From CAZSDU01 sp964429135 (GTDB lineage: Bacteria > Bacteroidota > Bacteroidia > Bacteroidales > FEN-979): a stretch of DNA of 64,000 nucleotides. Position 1 is the first letter of the stretch; the number at the start of each line of letters is the position of its first letter. The translations under genes and the position numbers were made by a program. Location: positions 1 to 64,000 of the forward strand of contig CAYSAU010000002.1 in assembly GCA_964429135.1 (NCBI GenBank), written 5' to 3'. Under the pieces are notes generated by a model that searched no databases, was not told where the DNA came from, and saw nothing but the letters and a program-made list of their open reading frames with translations. This document shows positions 43,205-51,166 of the stretch, piece after piece.

Positions 43205-43564
43205 ATGTTAAAACAGTACGAAACCGTTTTCATTATGACTCCCGTTTTGTCTGATGAACAGATGAAGGAAACGGTAGAAAAGTATCAGAAGTTCCTCGTC
43301 AGTAAAGGCGCTGAGATCGTATTCGAGGATCACTGGGGACTGCGAAAACTCGCTTATCCCGTCCAGAAAAAATCCACAGGATTTTATCATCTGATTGAAT
43401 TCAAAGCCGATCCCTCCCTGATCAGGGAATGGGAAGTTACTTTTAAACGTGATGAACGGATTCTGCGTTTTCTTACCGTTGTGCTTGACAAACACATGTT
43501 AACCTATAATGAGAAAAAGCGCAAACTGAAAACAGAAAAAGCAAAAGCAGAAAAAGAATCTTAA
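43205..43564 (+). CDS. rpsF: 30S ribosomal protein S6
   Basis: 119 residues. The S6 start YETVFIMTPVLSDEQMKE, the middle GLRKLAYPVQKKSTGFYHLIEF and RDERILRFLTV are family hallmarks. The C-terminal Lys/Glu-rich tail (KKRKLKTEKAKAEKE) is common in Bacteroidota S6. It begins the classic rpsF-rpsR-rplI order. Confidence 0.97.
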   Translation: MLKQYETVFIMTPVLSDEQMKETVEKYQKFLVSKGAEIVFEDHWGLRKLAYPVQKKSTGFYHLIEFKADPSLIREWEVTFKRDERILRFLTVVLDKHMLTYNEKKRKLKTEKAKAEKES

Positions 43565-43580
43565 TCATTAAAAAAATAAT

Positions 43581-43853
43581 ATGGCAACTCAACAATCAGG
43601 TGAAATAAAGTATCTAACCCCTATTTCGGTTGATACCAAAAAGAAAAAATACTGCCGTTTCAAAAAAAGCGGAATCAAGTATATCGATTATAAAGATGCA
43701 GACTTCCTGCTGAAATTCGTGAATGAACAAGGGAAGATCCTTCCCCGGAGGCTTACCGGTACCTCCACGAAATATCAAAGGAAAGTGGCACAAGCAATAA
43801 AGCGGGCAAGACACATTGCGCTCATGCCCTATGTCGGAGATTTATTAAAATAA
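43581..43853 (+). CDS. rpsR: 30S ribosomal protein S18
   Basis: 90 residues. KKKYCRFKKSGIKYIDYKD, then LPRRLTGTSTKYQRKVAQAIKRARHIALMPY is the S18 signature. It lies 16 bases after rpsF and 15 before rplI. Confidence 0.97.
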   Translation: MATQQSGEIKYLTPISVDTKKKKYCRFKKSGIKYIDYKDADFLLKFVNEQGKILPRRLTGTSTKYQRKVAQAIKRARHIALMPYVGDLLK

Positions 43854-43868
43854 AGGAGGGGAACAAAC

Positions 43869-44318
43869 ATGGAAGTTATTTTAAAACAGGATGTTCCCAA
43901 TTTGGGATATACTAACGAAACCATCAACGTGAAACCCGGCTATGCCAGGAACTATCTGATTCCACAAGGAATCGCCATTCTGGCCTCGGAAACAAATAAA
44001 AAAGTTCTGGCTGAGGTGCTGAAGCAAAAAGCCCATAAGGAAGCCAAAATTAAAAATTCCGCGGAAGATCTGGCCAAGAACCTGGAAAACCTGACCGTGA
44101 AAATCGGTGCAAAAGCAGCTGATTCCGGAAAAATATTTGGTTCAGTGAATACCATTCAGATTGCTCAGGCACTGAAAGACCAATTCGATTTCGAGATTGA
44201 CCGTAAAAAAATTCATATCAATCACGAACACATTAAAGAACTGGGAACCTATAAGGCAAAAATTTTCCTGCACAAAGACGTGCATGTGGAAATCACTTTT
44301 GAAGTTTTTGCCGAATAG
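43869..44318 (+). CDS. rplI: 50S ribosomal protein L9
   Basis: 149 residues, the full family length. The N-domain MEVILKQDVPNLGYTNETINVKPGYARNYLIPQGIA is diagnostic; the central helix and C-domain (KIFGSVNTIQIAQAL) follow. A strong ribosome-binding sequence (AAAGGAGGGG) precedes the start, unusual for Bacteroidota, where clear Shine-Dalgarno sites are often missing. Confidence 0.97.
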   Translation: MEVILKQDVPNLGYTNETINVKPGYARNYLIPQGIAILASETNKKVLAEVLKQKAHKEAKIKNSAEDLAKNLENLTVKIGAKAADSGKIFGSVNTIQIAQALKDQFDFEIDRKKIHINHEHIKELGTYKAKIFLHKDVHVEITFEVFAE

Positions 44319-44349
44319 TAAATTAAAACGGGTTTTTCATTACTTTTAT

Positions 44350-44378
44350 ACCGGTATCCTTTCGATACCGGTTTTTTT
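44350..44378 (+). terminator. Terminator of the rpsF-rpsR-rplI operon
   Basis: A perfect 9-bp stem, ACCGGTATC (44350-44358) and GATACCGGT (44364-44372), is followed by seven T. The T tract ends at the ATG of the next gene. Confidence 0.9.
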
Positions 44379-45164
44379 ATGCTATCGAAAAATCAGATCA
44401 GCCACATTGCCTCCCTTAAACTTAAGAAGAACAGGGAAGAAAGCCGACAGTTTATGGCCGAAGGCCATAAACTTGTGCTCGACCTCATTCACAGTAAGTT
44501 TATAATATCGGGGATTTATGCAAGCCATGAATGGATCCATTTAAACAGAGCTGAAACTGAAGCGAAAGACATCCCCGTTTTTGAAGTCTCTTCGGCTGAA
44601 ATGGAACGCATTTCCGCACTGTCAACCCCCAGTCAGGTATTAGCTGTGGTGAATATGGAAGCCCACCAGCTCACCAGCTCACCAGCTCCTCAACTCACTA
44701 ACACTTTATCACTTGCCCTCGATGATATCCGTGATCCCGGAAACCTGGGTACCATTATACGTATTGCTGACTGGTTTGGTTTGGATACTGTATTTTGTTC
44801 CCCTTCATCGGTAGACCTTTATAATCCGAAAGTGGTTCAGGCTACCATGGGATCCATCTCAAGGGTGAAAGTGATCTATTTTCCCTTAAATAAGTTGCTC
44901 TTGGAATTGGAAGGACAAATACCGGTTTACGGTTCAATGCTCGAGGGACAGAGCATCTTTGATCAGACCTTGAGCAATTCCGGTATCATTCTGATAGGGA
45001 ATGAATCAAAGGGCATATCTCCCGGGCTTATTCCATGGATAACTCGGAGAATGTTCATTCCTTATTACGGAAAAAATAGCGATGAAAGGGTTGAATCGCT
45101 CAACGCTTCCATGGCAGCAGCCATTATTTGTGCGGAATTCAGAAGGCAAGCAAAGGTTCATTAA
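44379..45164 (+). CDS. SpoU/TrmH-family RNA 2'-O-methyltransferase
   Basis: 261 residues. The N-terminal RNA-binding part has FMAEGHKLVLDLI, and the SPOUT domain shows LALDDIRDPGNLGTIIRIADWFG (motif 1), ILIGNESKGISPGL (motif 2) and RVESLNASMAAAI (motif 3). It methylates ribose in rRNA or tRNA; the exact site is unknown. The linker between the domains contains a QLTSSPAPQLT stretch encoded by an 8-base tandem repeat (44657-44702). The ATG follows the previous operon's terminator directly, so a promoter must lie upstream inside or before rplI, or transcription reads through. Confidence 0.92.
   Translation: MLSKNQISHIASLKLKKNREESRQFMAEGHKLVLDLIHSKFIISGIYASHEWIHLNRAETEAKDIPVFEVSSAEMERISALSTPSQVLAVVNMEAHQLTSSPAPQLTNTLSLALDDIRDPGNLGTIIRIADWFGLDTVFCSPSSVDLYNPKVVQATMGSISRVKVIYFPLNKLLLELEGQIPVYGSMLEGQSIFDQTLSNSGIILIGNESKGISPGLIPWITRRMFIPYYGKNSDERVESLNASMAAAIICAEFRRQAKVH
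44657..44702. repeat. Octamer tandem repeat inside the SpoU methyltransferase gene
   Basis: Units AGCTCACC, AGCTCACC, AGCTCCTC, AACTCACT follow one another in frame with the inter-domain linker. The unit differs by one base from the AGTTCACC unit in dnaX. Confidence 0.8.
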
Positions 45165-45179
45165 TCCTCATGAATTGAC

Positions 45180-46466
45180 ATGAAAAGAAGATCGGTGTTC
45201 ATCTGTATTTTTACCATTCTGATGGTTTTTTACCCAGGATATTTCTCTCATGCAGGGAACTTTCCTAATGAGAACACGGTTTTTAATCCAAGTATTAAAA
45301 CGGTTCAGTTATACCGTGAAGGCTTTGAGTTTTCATCACCCATCATCACCCTGAATTCCGGGGAAAAACTGAAGCTTTCTTTCGATGATCTGGATGCGGA
45401 TAATAAGCGGTACAAATATACCATCGTTCATTGTGAATCAGATTGGTCGATATCTGAAGAACTAAAGGTTTCCGATTACATCAACGGATATACCGAGGAA
45501 CTCATTGAAAATTATTCCAACTCATACAATACTACAGTACTTTATACCCATTACCATACTTATTTCCCGACCTCCACCATGAGTCCGAAGATTTCCGGGA
45601 ATTATATGTTGTTGGTCTACGATGATGACCCTTCACGCCTGGTTATTTCGTGGCGGTTCATGGTCGCAGAAGCCACCTCCGTGGGGATATCGGGATCAAT
45701 CAGCCAGGCCTCCCGGCTCGACATCCGGGATTCCCATCAGCAAATCGATTTCCAGGTACATCTGTATGGTTTTCCTGTTGCCGATATCAGAAGGGAGATC
45801 AAGGTAGTGGTTCAACAAAATGAGCGATGGGATAATGCATTACGAAATATCCAACCGCGTTTCATCCGGGGCAATGTTCTCGATTATTCTTATGATGAAA
45901 ACAACGTTTTTGCAGGCGGTAATGAATTCCGGAGTTTTGATACCAAAAGCCTTTTATATCAATCCGAAAGGATTGCCAGGATATACTATGACACGACCAA
46001 CCAGGTTTTACTGCTTCCGGATCAGCCCAGGACTTATAAGAACTACATTTTTGACCAGGAAATCAATGGCCAGTTTTTTATCAAAAACGAAGAACATGCC
46101 CAGAACAGTGAAATAGAGGCGGACTATGCATGGATACATTTTTTTCTTCCTTATCCTGCCAATCCGGTTAATGGCAACTTCTATCTCATGGGATCACTGT
46201 CCGGATGGAAGCTGGATGAGGGCAGCAGGCTCTCCTATAATACCTATCGAAAAGGTTTTGAGAAAATCCTTTTCCTGAAACAGGGGTATTATAATTACTT
46301 ATACGTATTCCTGGAAAAAGGCAGGAAAACGGCCGATGTTTCCATCATTGAAGGGAGTCATTGGGAAACGGAAAATGTCTATACCGTTTATGTTTATTTT
46401 CATGAGACCGGGGAACTTTACGACAGGCTTATTGCTACCCTTGAGCTGAACAGTCGCGTGAAGTGA
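45180..46466 (+). CDS. Type IX secretion plug-type protein (DUF5103 family)
   Basis: 428 residues with a signal peptide (about 1-26). The start NPSIKTVQLYREGFEFSSPII, then GEKLKLSFDDLD, IVHCESDWS, ISGNYMLLVYDDD and WRFMV is the DUF5103 family pattern. One member was found as the Plug that closes the SprA translocon of the type IX system. Two beta-sandwich regions are likely. It is 15 bases after the methyltransferase gene. Confidence 0.85.
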   Translation: MKRRSVFICIFTILMVFYPGYFSHAGNFPNENTVFNPSIKTVQLYREGFEFSSPIITLNSGEKLKLSFDDLDADNKRYKYTIVHCESDWSISEELKVSDYINGYTEELIENYSNSYNTTVLYTHYHTYFPTSTMSPKISGNYMLLVYDDDPSRLVISWRFMVAEATSVGISGSISQASRLDIRDSHQQIDFQVHLYGFPVADIRREIKVVVQQNERWDNALRNIQPRFIRGNVLDYSYDENNVFAGGNEFRSFDTKSLLYQSERIARIYYDTTNQVLLLPDQPRTYKNYIFDQEINGQFFIKNEEHAQNSEIEADYAWIHFFLPYPANPVNGNFYLMGSLSGWKLDEGSRLSYNTYRKGFEKILFLKQGYYNYLYVFLEKGRKTADVSIIEGSHWETENVYTVYVYFHETGELYDRLIATLELNSRVK

Positions 46467-46518
46467 TGCTGCTTCCTTTTCGCTTACAAGAAAAACAGCG
46501 GCACTTACGAATTTATAT

Positions 46519-46550
46519 TTTGATTTGGGGTTGCCGTTGACTTATCTTTG
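46519..46550 (+). promoter_or_regulatory. Promoter of the LruC lipoprotein gene
   Basis: TTTG (46519-46522) and TATCTTTG (46543-46550) are 20 bases apart, a full Bacteroidota -33/-7 pair, ending 16 bases before the ATG. Confidence 0.7.
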
Positions 46551-46566
46551 TTCAAAATGAAGTGAT

Positions 46567-48645
46567 ATGAAAAAATTATTCGGGATTTTCGATTCAGGCA
46601 TTTTATCGTTATTTATCCTTTCGCTTGCCTTTGGTTTATTCTTTCTGAGTTCCTGTAAAAAAAGCCCTGAGCCGGATCCTTCAGATATACTGAAGCCCAT
46701 GGATGATTTAATCATATCAAGGAATTTTGACTGGTCAACAAACAAAACGATTTCCATCTCTATCATTGCTCGCGACAATCAGGACAATCCACTGAATAAT
46801 GTCAGGTTTAATGTTTATACCGCCAGTCCGGATTCTGGAGGAGTGCTTATGTTCAGCGGTAGTACTGATGCTTCGGGTCTTTGGGCTGTTACCCAGAATA
46901 TCCCTTCATATTTGAAAAAACTTCTGGTTACGAATACATACCTGGGACTTGTTCATGAACAAACTCTGGCAATTACCGGGAATAAAGTGACTGGAATCTT
47001 CGGTGGCCTTGTCCCCAACCCGGTGAAACTTAAATCTTCTGAAGGATTTATTCCCAGCCCCTTGAGCGGAGTTTATTATATGGGTACTTATAATTCTCTC
47101 GGAGTACCTTCCTACCTGGAACCAATAAATGATCCGGTGGATGCCACATTGCTGAATGACCTGAATGCCTCATTACCAGAAAGGCAGCCCGTGCCCACTT
47201 ATCATCCTGAATACCTTGCCAGTACAGTTCCCGATAACCTTAACCTGGTTGAACTCTGTGATGTTTGGGTAACTTATATCACTGAAGGCGCAGGATGGTA
47301 TAACTCTCTGGGTTATTTTGTTTTCAATACTAATTCACCACCGACAACGGCCAGCGCAATTGATTCTATAAAAATTGTATTTCCTAATTTATCCAATAAT
47401 GGAGCAAATTCATCCAGTAATGGATATGCAGGCGGGGGGGGGTTATTTCCTGGGAATAAAGTGTATCTTGGACGTTTCCCTGCTGGGAAATCCATTGGAT
47501 GGGTCATTTTTGCGAATGGCTGGAGTGGTGGCAATGTAACCAACGGTAATTACAGATTATATTCCATTCCGTCACTTAATCCGGAAACCAATCCAAGCCT
47601 AAGGAAACACACCATTATGCTACGTGATCCTACCAGGTATTCCATCATGTTTGGTTTTGAAGATATTAGAAGAGACCAGAGTTCAGATCAGGATTTCAAT
47701 GACGGAATTCTTTATATGAAGGCCAACCCCGTCACGGGTATTAATACGGATGGGATGCCAGCCGTTCATACCACTCAACCTGACGGGGATGGGGATGGAG
47801 TTCCTGATGTCTTTGATGATTATCCCAATGATCCAACCAAGGCATACAACAATTGGTATCCGAGCCAGACGACATACAGTTCGCTTGCCTTTGAAGATTT
47901 ATGGCCCGGAAAGGGCGACTATGACTTCAACGACCTGGTCATCTCATACCGTTTCAACCAGATTACCAATGCCCAGAATAAAGTGGTTCAGGTTAAGGCT
48001 ACGCTGATCACAGAGGCTATGGGCGCCAGCCTTCACAATGCTTTCGGATTTCAGATGCCGGTTGCCCCGGGTGATATCGAGAGCGTAACCGGAATAGATC
48101 TACGGCACGGACTCATCGACCTGGCCTCAAACAATACCGAAACCGGACAAAGCAAGGCCGTCATCATAGCCTATGATGATGCTTACGATCGCCTTCCTTC
48201 CCCGGGCGGAACAGGAACGAATACAGATCCCTCTCAACCTTATGTGACTCCGGATACCATGCGTATTACCATCAATATGAGCAGTCCGGTACTGTTGTCC
48301 GTGTTGGGAACACCCCCCTATAACCCGTTTATCATTGTAAACCAAAACCGTAATCGGGAAATTCATCTGCCAGATAAACCACCTACAGATAAGGTTAACG
48401 GAAGTGATTTCGGAACACAAAATGACGACAGCCAGCCCGCCAGCGGAAGGTATTATAAAACAAGCAACAATCTTCCCTGGGCTATGCTCATTGCAGATAA
48501 GTTTGAATATGTCAGCGAGCGTAATCCTGTGAACCAGGCATACCTGAAATTTAATACATGGGCTGAGAGCTCAGGAACTCAATATCCCGATTGGTTTAAA
48601 AATCTATCAGGATACCGTAATAATGCCCTTATTTATACTCATTGA
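46567..48645 (+). CDS. LruC-domain lipoprotein
   Basis: 692 residues. The lipoprotein signal ends at the lipobox FFLSSC, followed by Lys-Lys. Residues about 370-692 form the LruC domain, with SDQDFNDGILYM, a calcium-binding-like DGDGDGVPDVFDDYPNDP loop, FEDLWPGKGDYDFNDLVI and FGFQMPV. The N-terminal region carries beta modules of unknown kind. LruC proteins are surface proteins of Bacteroidota and related groups, possibly anchoring or adhesive. It is a single gene between its own promoter and terminator. Confidence 0.85.
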   Translation: MKKLFGIFDSGILSLFILSLAFGLFFLSSCKKSPEPDPSDILKPMDDLIISRNFDWSTNKTISISIIARDNQDNPLNNVRFNVYTASPDSGGVLMFSGSTDASGLWAVTQNIPSYLKKLLVTNTYLGLVHEQTLAITGNKVTGIFGGLVPNPVKLKSSEGFIPSPLSGVYYMGTYNSLGVPSYLEPINDPVDATLLNDLNASLPERQPVPTYHPEYLASTVPDNLNLVELCDVWVTYITEGAGWYNSLGYFVFNTNSPPTTASAIDSIKIVFPNLSNNGANSSSNGYAGGGGLFPGNKVYLGRFPAGKSIGWVIFANGWSGGNVTNGNYRLYSIPSLNPETNPSLRKHTIMLRDPTRYSIMFGFEDIRRDQSSDQDFNDGILYMKANPVTGINTDGMPAVHTTQPDGDGDGVPDVFDDYPNDPTKAYNNWYPSQTTYSSLAFEDLWPGKGDYDFNDLVISYRFNQITNAQNKVVQVKATLITEAMGASLHNAFGFQMPVAPGDIESVTGIDLRHGLIDLASNNTETGQSKAVIIAYDDAYDRLPSPGGTGTNTDPSQPYVTPDTMRITINMSSPVLLSVLGTPPYNPFIIVNQNRNREIHLPDKPPTDKVNGSDFGTQNDDSQPASGRYYKTSNNLPWAMLIADKFEYVSERNPVNQAYLKFNTWAESSGTQYPDWFKNLSGYRNNALIYTH

Positions 48646-48668
48646 TGCTTGTTTTGGTTAGTGATTGA

Positions 48669-48701
48669 AGAGGGCGGCTCCAAAAGTCGTCCTCTTTTTT
48701 T
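48669..48701 (+). terminator. Terminator of the LruC lipoprotein gene
   Basis: AGAGGGCGGCT (48669-48679) and AGTCGTCCTCT (48685-48695) pair over 11 bp, two of them G-U, followed by seven T. It lies between the converging LruC and TamL genes, touching the TamL stop. Confidence 0.85.
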
Positions 48702-51084
48702 AGAAGGGATAACCAATCCCGAAATTCCAGACGATATCTTTAAACTGCATTTTACTAAAATACCAATGGTTGTCGTCAGGGTACCAGGGGACGCGAAGGG
48801 GAATGGCCGGGTCGAGGCGGAATATAAAAAAGTCAAAATCCAGCCGTATTCCCAGGCCTGCATTCACAGCAATCTGGTTCATAAAGCTTTTAAATTTGAA
48901 TACGCCTCCAGGGAGATCAGGGGAGTCATGCAATATCCAGATATTCCCGGCATCCAAAAACAGTGCTCCCTTGATGAACTTATAGATTGGGAAACGATAC
49001 TCGACGTTTCCTTCCAGTTGCATATCGCCAATCTGGTTGAAAGTCCCGCTTAAAGTGTCGTTATGATAACTTCCCGGCCCCAGGGAGTACATTTTATACC
49101 CGCGCATTCCATTGGCTCCACCAGCATAGAAGGCTTTTTCAAAGGGAAGGGTGTTGGAGTTCCAATAAGGAATCCCGATCCCGCCGTAAAAACGATAGAC
49201 TAGGGAAAACCCTTTTCCCAACATGGAATAATATCTGAAGTCTATGTCCGGCCTGACATATTGAGAATAAGGCAGGTTGAAAAGGGTATAATTCCCGTTT
49301 TCATTTTTTGATGATTTGAAAATACTGTTTATGGCGTATAACAGGTTACCCCCCGTTTCGAAATTAGTCCTGATATATATGAAGTTTTTCCTTTTTGAAA
49401 TATCCTGATTGTTAAAGGTAAGGGAGTACCTTAAACCAGCCACCATATGGTTGGTATATTGGTTTTTTAACCTTTTGTCGGTAGTCATCTGCAGAAGAAC
49501 GGCAAAGGCTGAATCAGGGAATACTTTGACCAAAGCAATTTCTGCAGGATTAAGCACATGCTTTAGCTTTTCGTTCTGTATCCAGGTATACCCAAAAGAT
49601 ATATTGGAAATATGACGGTCGTAGTCCTGCTGATGCTGAAAATTGTACCCAAGCGTGATCACAGTCTTGGGTTTGAAATGCTTGGGGAGGGTTTCCGGAC
49701 GGATGGGGATCAGGAACTGAGGAAAGGTCAGACTGGTATTGATCCCAAGCTCAATGGTGTTGAAAAACGGACTCGATTCCCCGGAAGTGGAACTGACTGC
49801 TTGAGCCTGAGCTGAAAAACTGAGGTTAACCCTGAACAACTGAGCCCCTCGGAAAACATTTCTGTTTTGATATCCCAGTCCAAGCTGAATACCCAACGCT
49901 CCGCCTGAATTGGTCCCATCTGTGGTGATGGAGAATGACTGGGAAGGTGAATTGGCCAGATGAATTTTTGCATCCACAAGATCATTGTACGATGTTCTTG
50001 ACTGTGATGGGTTGCGATTTTCTTCAAATTGTATATTGATATATTTAAAAACCTGAAGACTTGCCAGTTGGGAATAAGTCTGGTTGACATCCAGCAGATT
50101 GTAATAGGAACCCGGACTAAAAAAAATCGACTGGGCAATGGTCCTTTGCTTGACTTTTGAACGATTTCGGGAAAGAAAGTGATAGGTGTTGGGAGCTTTG
50201 TTCCTGTCTTCATTTTCATACACCCTCAGCAGGGTGTCATATTTTCCGGTATCGGACTGCAGATGATCAAAATCAGTATAAATATAAATATGATCTACAA
50301 TATACCTTTTATGCCGTGATTCTACAACGGTAGCAAAATTTTCCATGGAAGGAACAACCGGATTCGTGATTTCAAGGGTGATGTCCATTTGCCTCGATTG
50401 CAGCGAACTATCTACCCGGTAGGCAATATAGCTGTTGGTGAACCTGAAAAACCCCTGGTTCATCAAATTATTGGTAATCCTCGTCCGCTCATCATCAAGC
50501 AGATAAGAATCGAAATTACTTCCTCTTTTAATCAGGCATTTTGTCGTGTCCTTATAAACAAATGCAGCCAGTTGGGTATCCGGAATGGAATACATGAAAT
50601 TCCTAATGGTATAGGGGCGTGAGGCCTCTATGATATAATAAACCTTGGCTTTTTTATCATGGTAAACAATGGAATCATTTATGCGGGATTGAAAATACCC
50701 TTTATTGGAAAGGTAAATACCCATTTGTTTAAGACTCACGGAGACCAGGGTGGTATCCAGAATGACAGGGGCCGATCCGACCTTGGTCCTTAACCATTTT
50801 TTAAATTTTGTGTCTTTCCCCTTAGTCCCCCAATTGTAGATCATGATATTGGTACGGAAAAGTCCGAACAACTTTTTGTTGGGTTTTTGCTGCAGATAAC
50901 CACTCAAATCGTCAGACGTTATTTTTTTTACATTGATCTTGAAATGATTTTTTGTCAGGAGATGATCTTTCTCAGGAATGTTTTTTGTCACATTGCAGCC
51001 CGCGAAAATTCCTATGAATAGGATAAACATTAATCCGGATTTATGTTTCAGGCTCAAGGCAAGTGGAATAAAGGTGAGGAACAA
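48700..51084 (-). CDS. TamL-type outer-membrane lipoprotein (BamA/TamA superfamily)
   Basis: 794 residues. A lipoprotein signal with lipobox GIFAGC (around residue 30) opens the protein; an ATG at 51030 is an alternative start. Residues about 40-400 hold POTRA-like repeats, then a 16-strand barrel with the final FNFGIGYPF. RMRGYKMYSLGPG resembles the (V/I)RG(F/Y) loop motif of Omp85 proteins (GANGMRGYKM). TamL replaces TamA in Bacteroidota and helps insert or move outer-membrane proteins. It is a lone minus-strand gene divergent from the histidine kinase. Confidence 0.88.
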   Translation of the reverse strand: MFLTFIPLALSLKHKSGLMFILFIGIFAGCNVTKNIPEKDHLLTKNHFKINVKKITSDDLSGYLQQKPNKKLFGLFRTNIMIYNWGTKGKDTKFKKWLRTKVGSAPVILDTTLVSVSLKQMGIYLSNKGYFQSRINDSIVYHDKKAKVYYIIEASRPYTIRNFMYSIPDTQLAAFVYKDTTKCLIKRGSNFDSYLLDDERTRITNNLMNQGFFRFTNSYIAYRVDSSLQSRQMDITLEITNPVVPSMENFATVVESRHKRYIVDHIYIYTDFDHLQSDTGKYDTLLRVYENEDRNKAPNTYHFLSRNRSKVKQRTIAQSIFFSPGSYYNLLDVNQTYSQLASLQVFKYINIQFEENRNPSQSRTSYNDLVDAKIHLANSPSQSFSITTDGTNSGGALGIQLGLGYQNRNVFRGAQLFRVNLSFSAQAQAVSSTSGESSPFFNTIELGINTSLTFPQFLIPIRPETLPKHFKPKTVITLGYNFQHQQDYDRHISNISFGYTWIQNEKLKHVLNPAEIALVKVFPDSAFAVLLQMTTDKRLKNQYTNHMVAGLRYSLTFNNQDISKRKNFIYIRTNFETGGNLLYAINSIFKSSKNENGNYTLFNLPYSQYVRPDIDFRYYSMLGKGFSLVYRFYGGIGIPYWNSNTLPFEKAFYAGGANGMRGYKMYSLGPGSYHNDTLSGTFNQIGDMQLEGNVEYRFPIYKFIKGALFLDAGNIWILHDSPDLPGGVFKFKSFMNQIAVNAGLGIRLDFDFFIFRLDPAIPLRVPWYPDDNHWYFSKMQFKDIVWNFGIGYPF

Positions 51085-51129
51085 AGTTAGAAAATTACCG
51101 GGGTAGAGGGATAATTTTCAAAAAAATTG

Positions 51130-51137
51130 TATATTTG
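51130..51137 (+). promoter_or_regulatory. -7 box of the histidine kinase gene
   Basis: TATATTTG fits TAnnTTTG, 30 bases before the ATG at 51167. Confidence 0.5.
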
Positions 51138-51166
51138 ATAGGTATGTCAAATGATCATTGTCCGTT

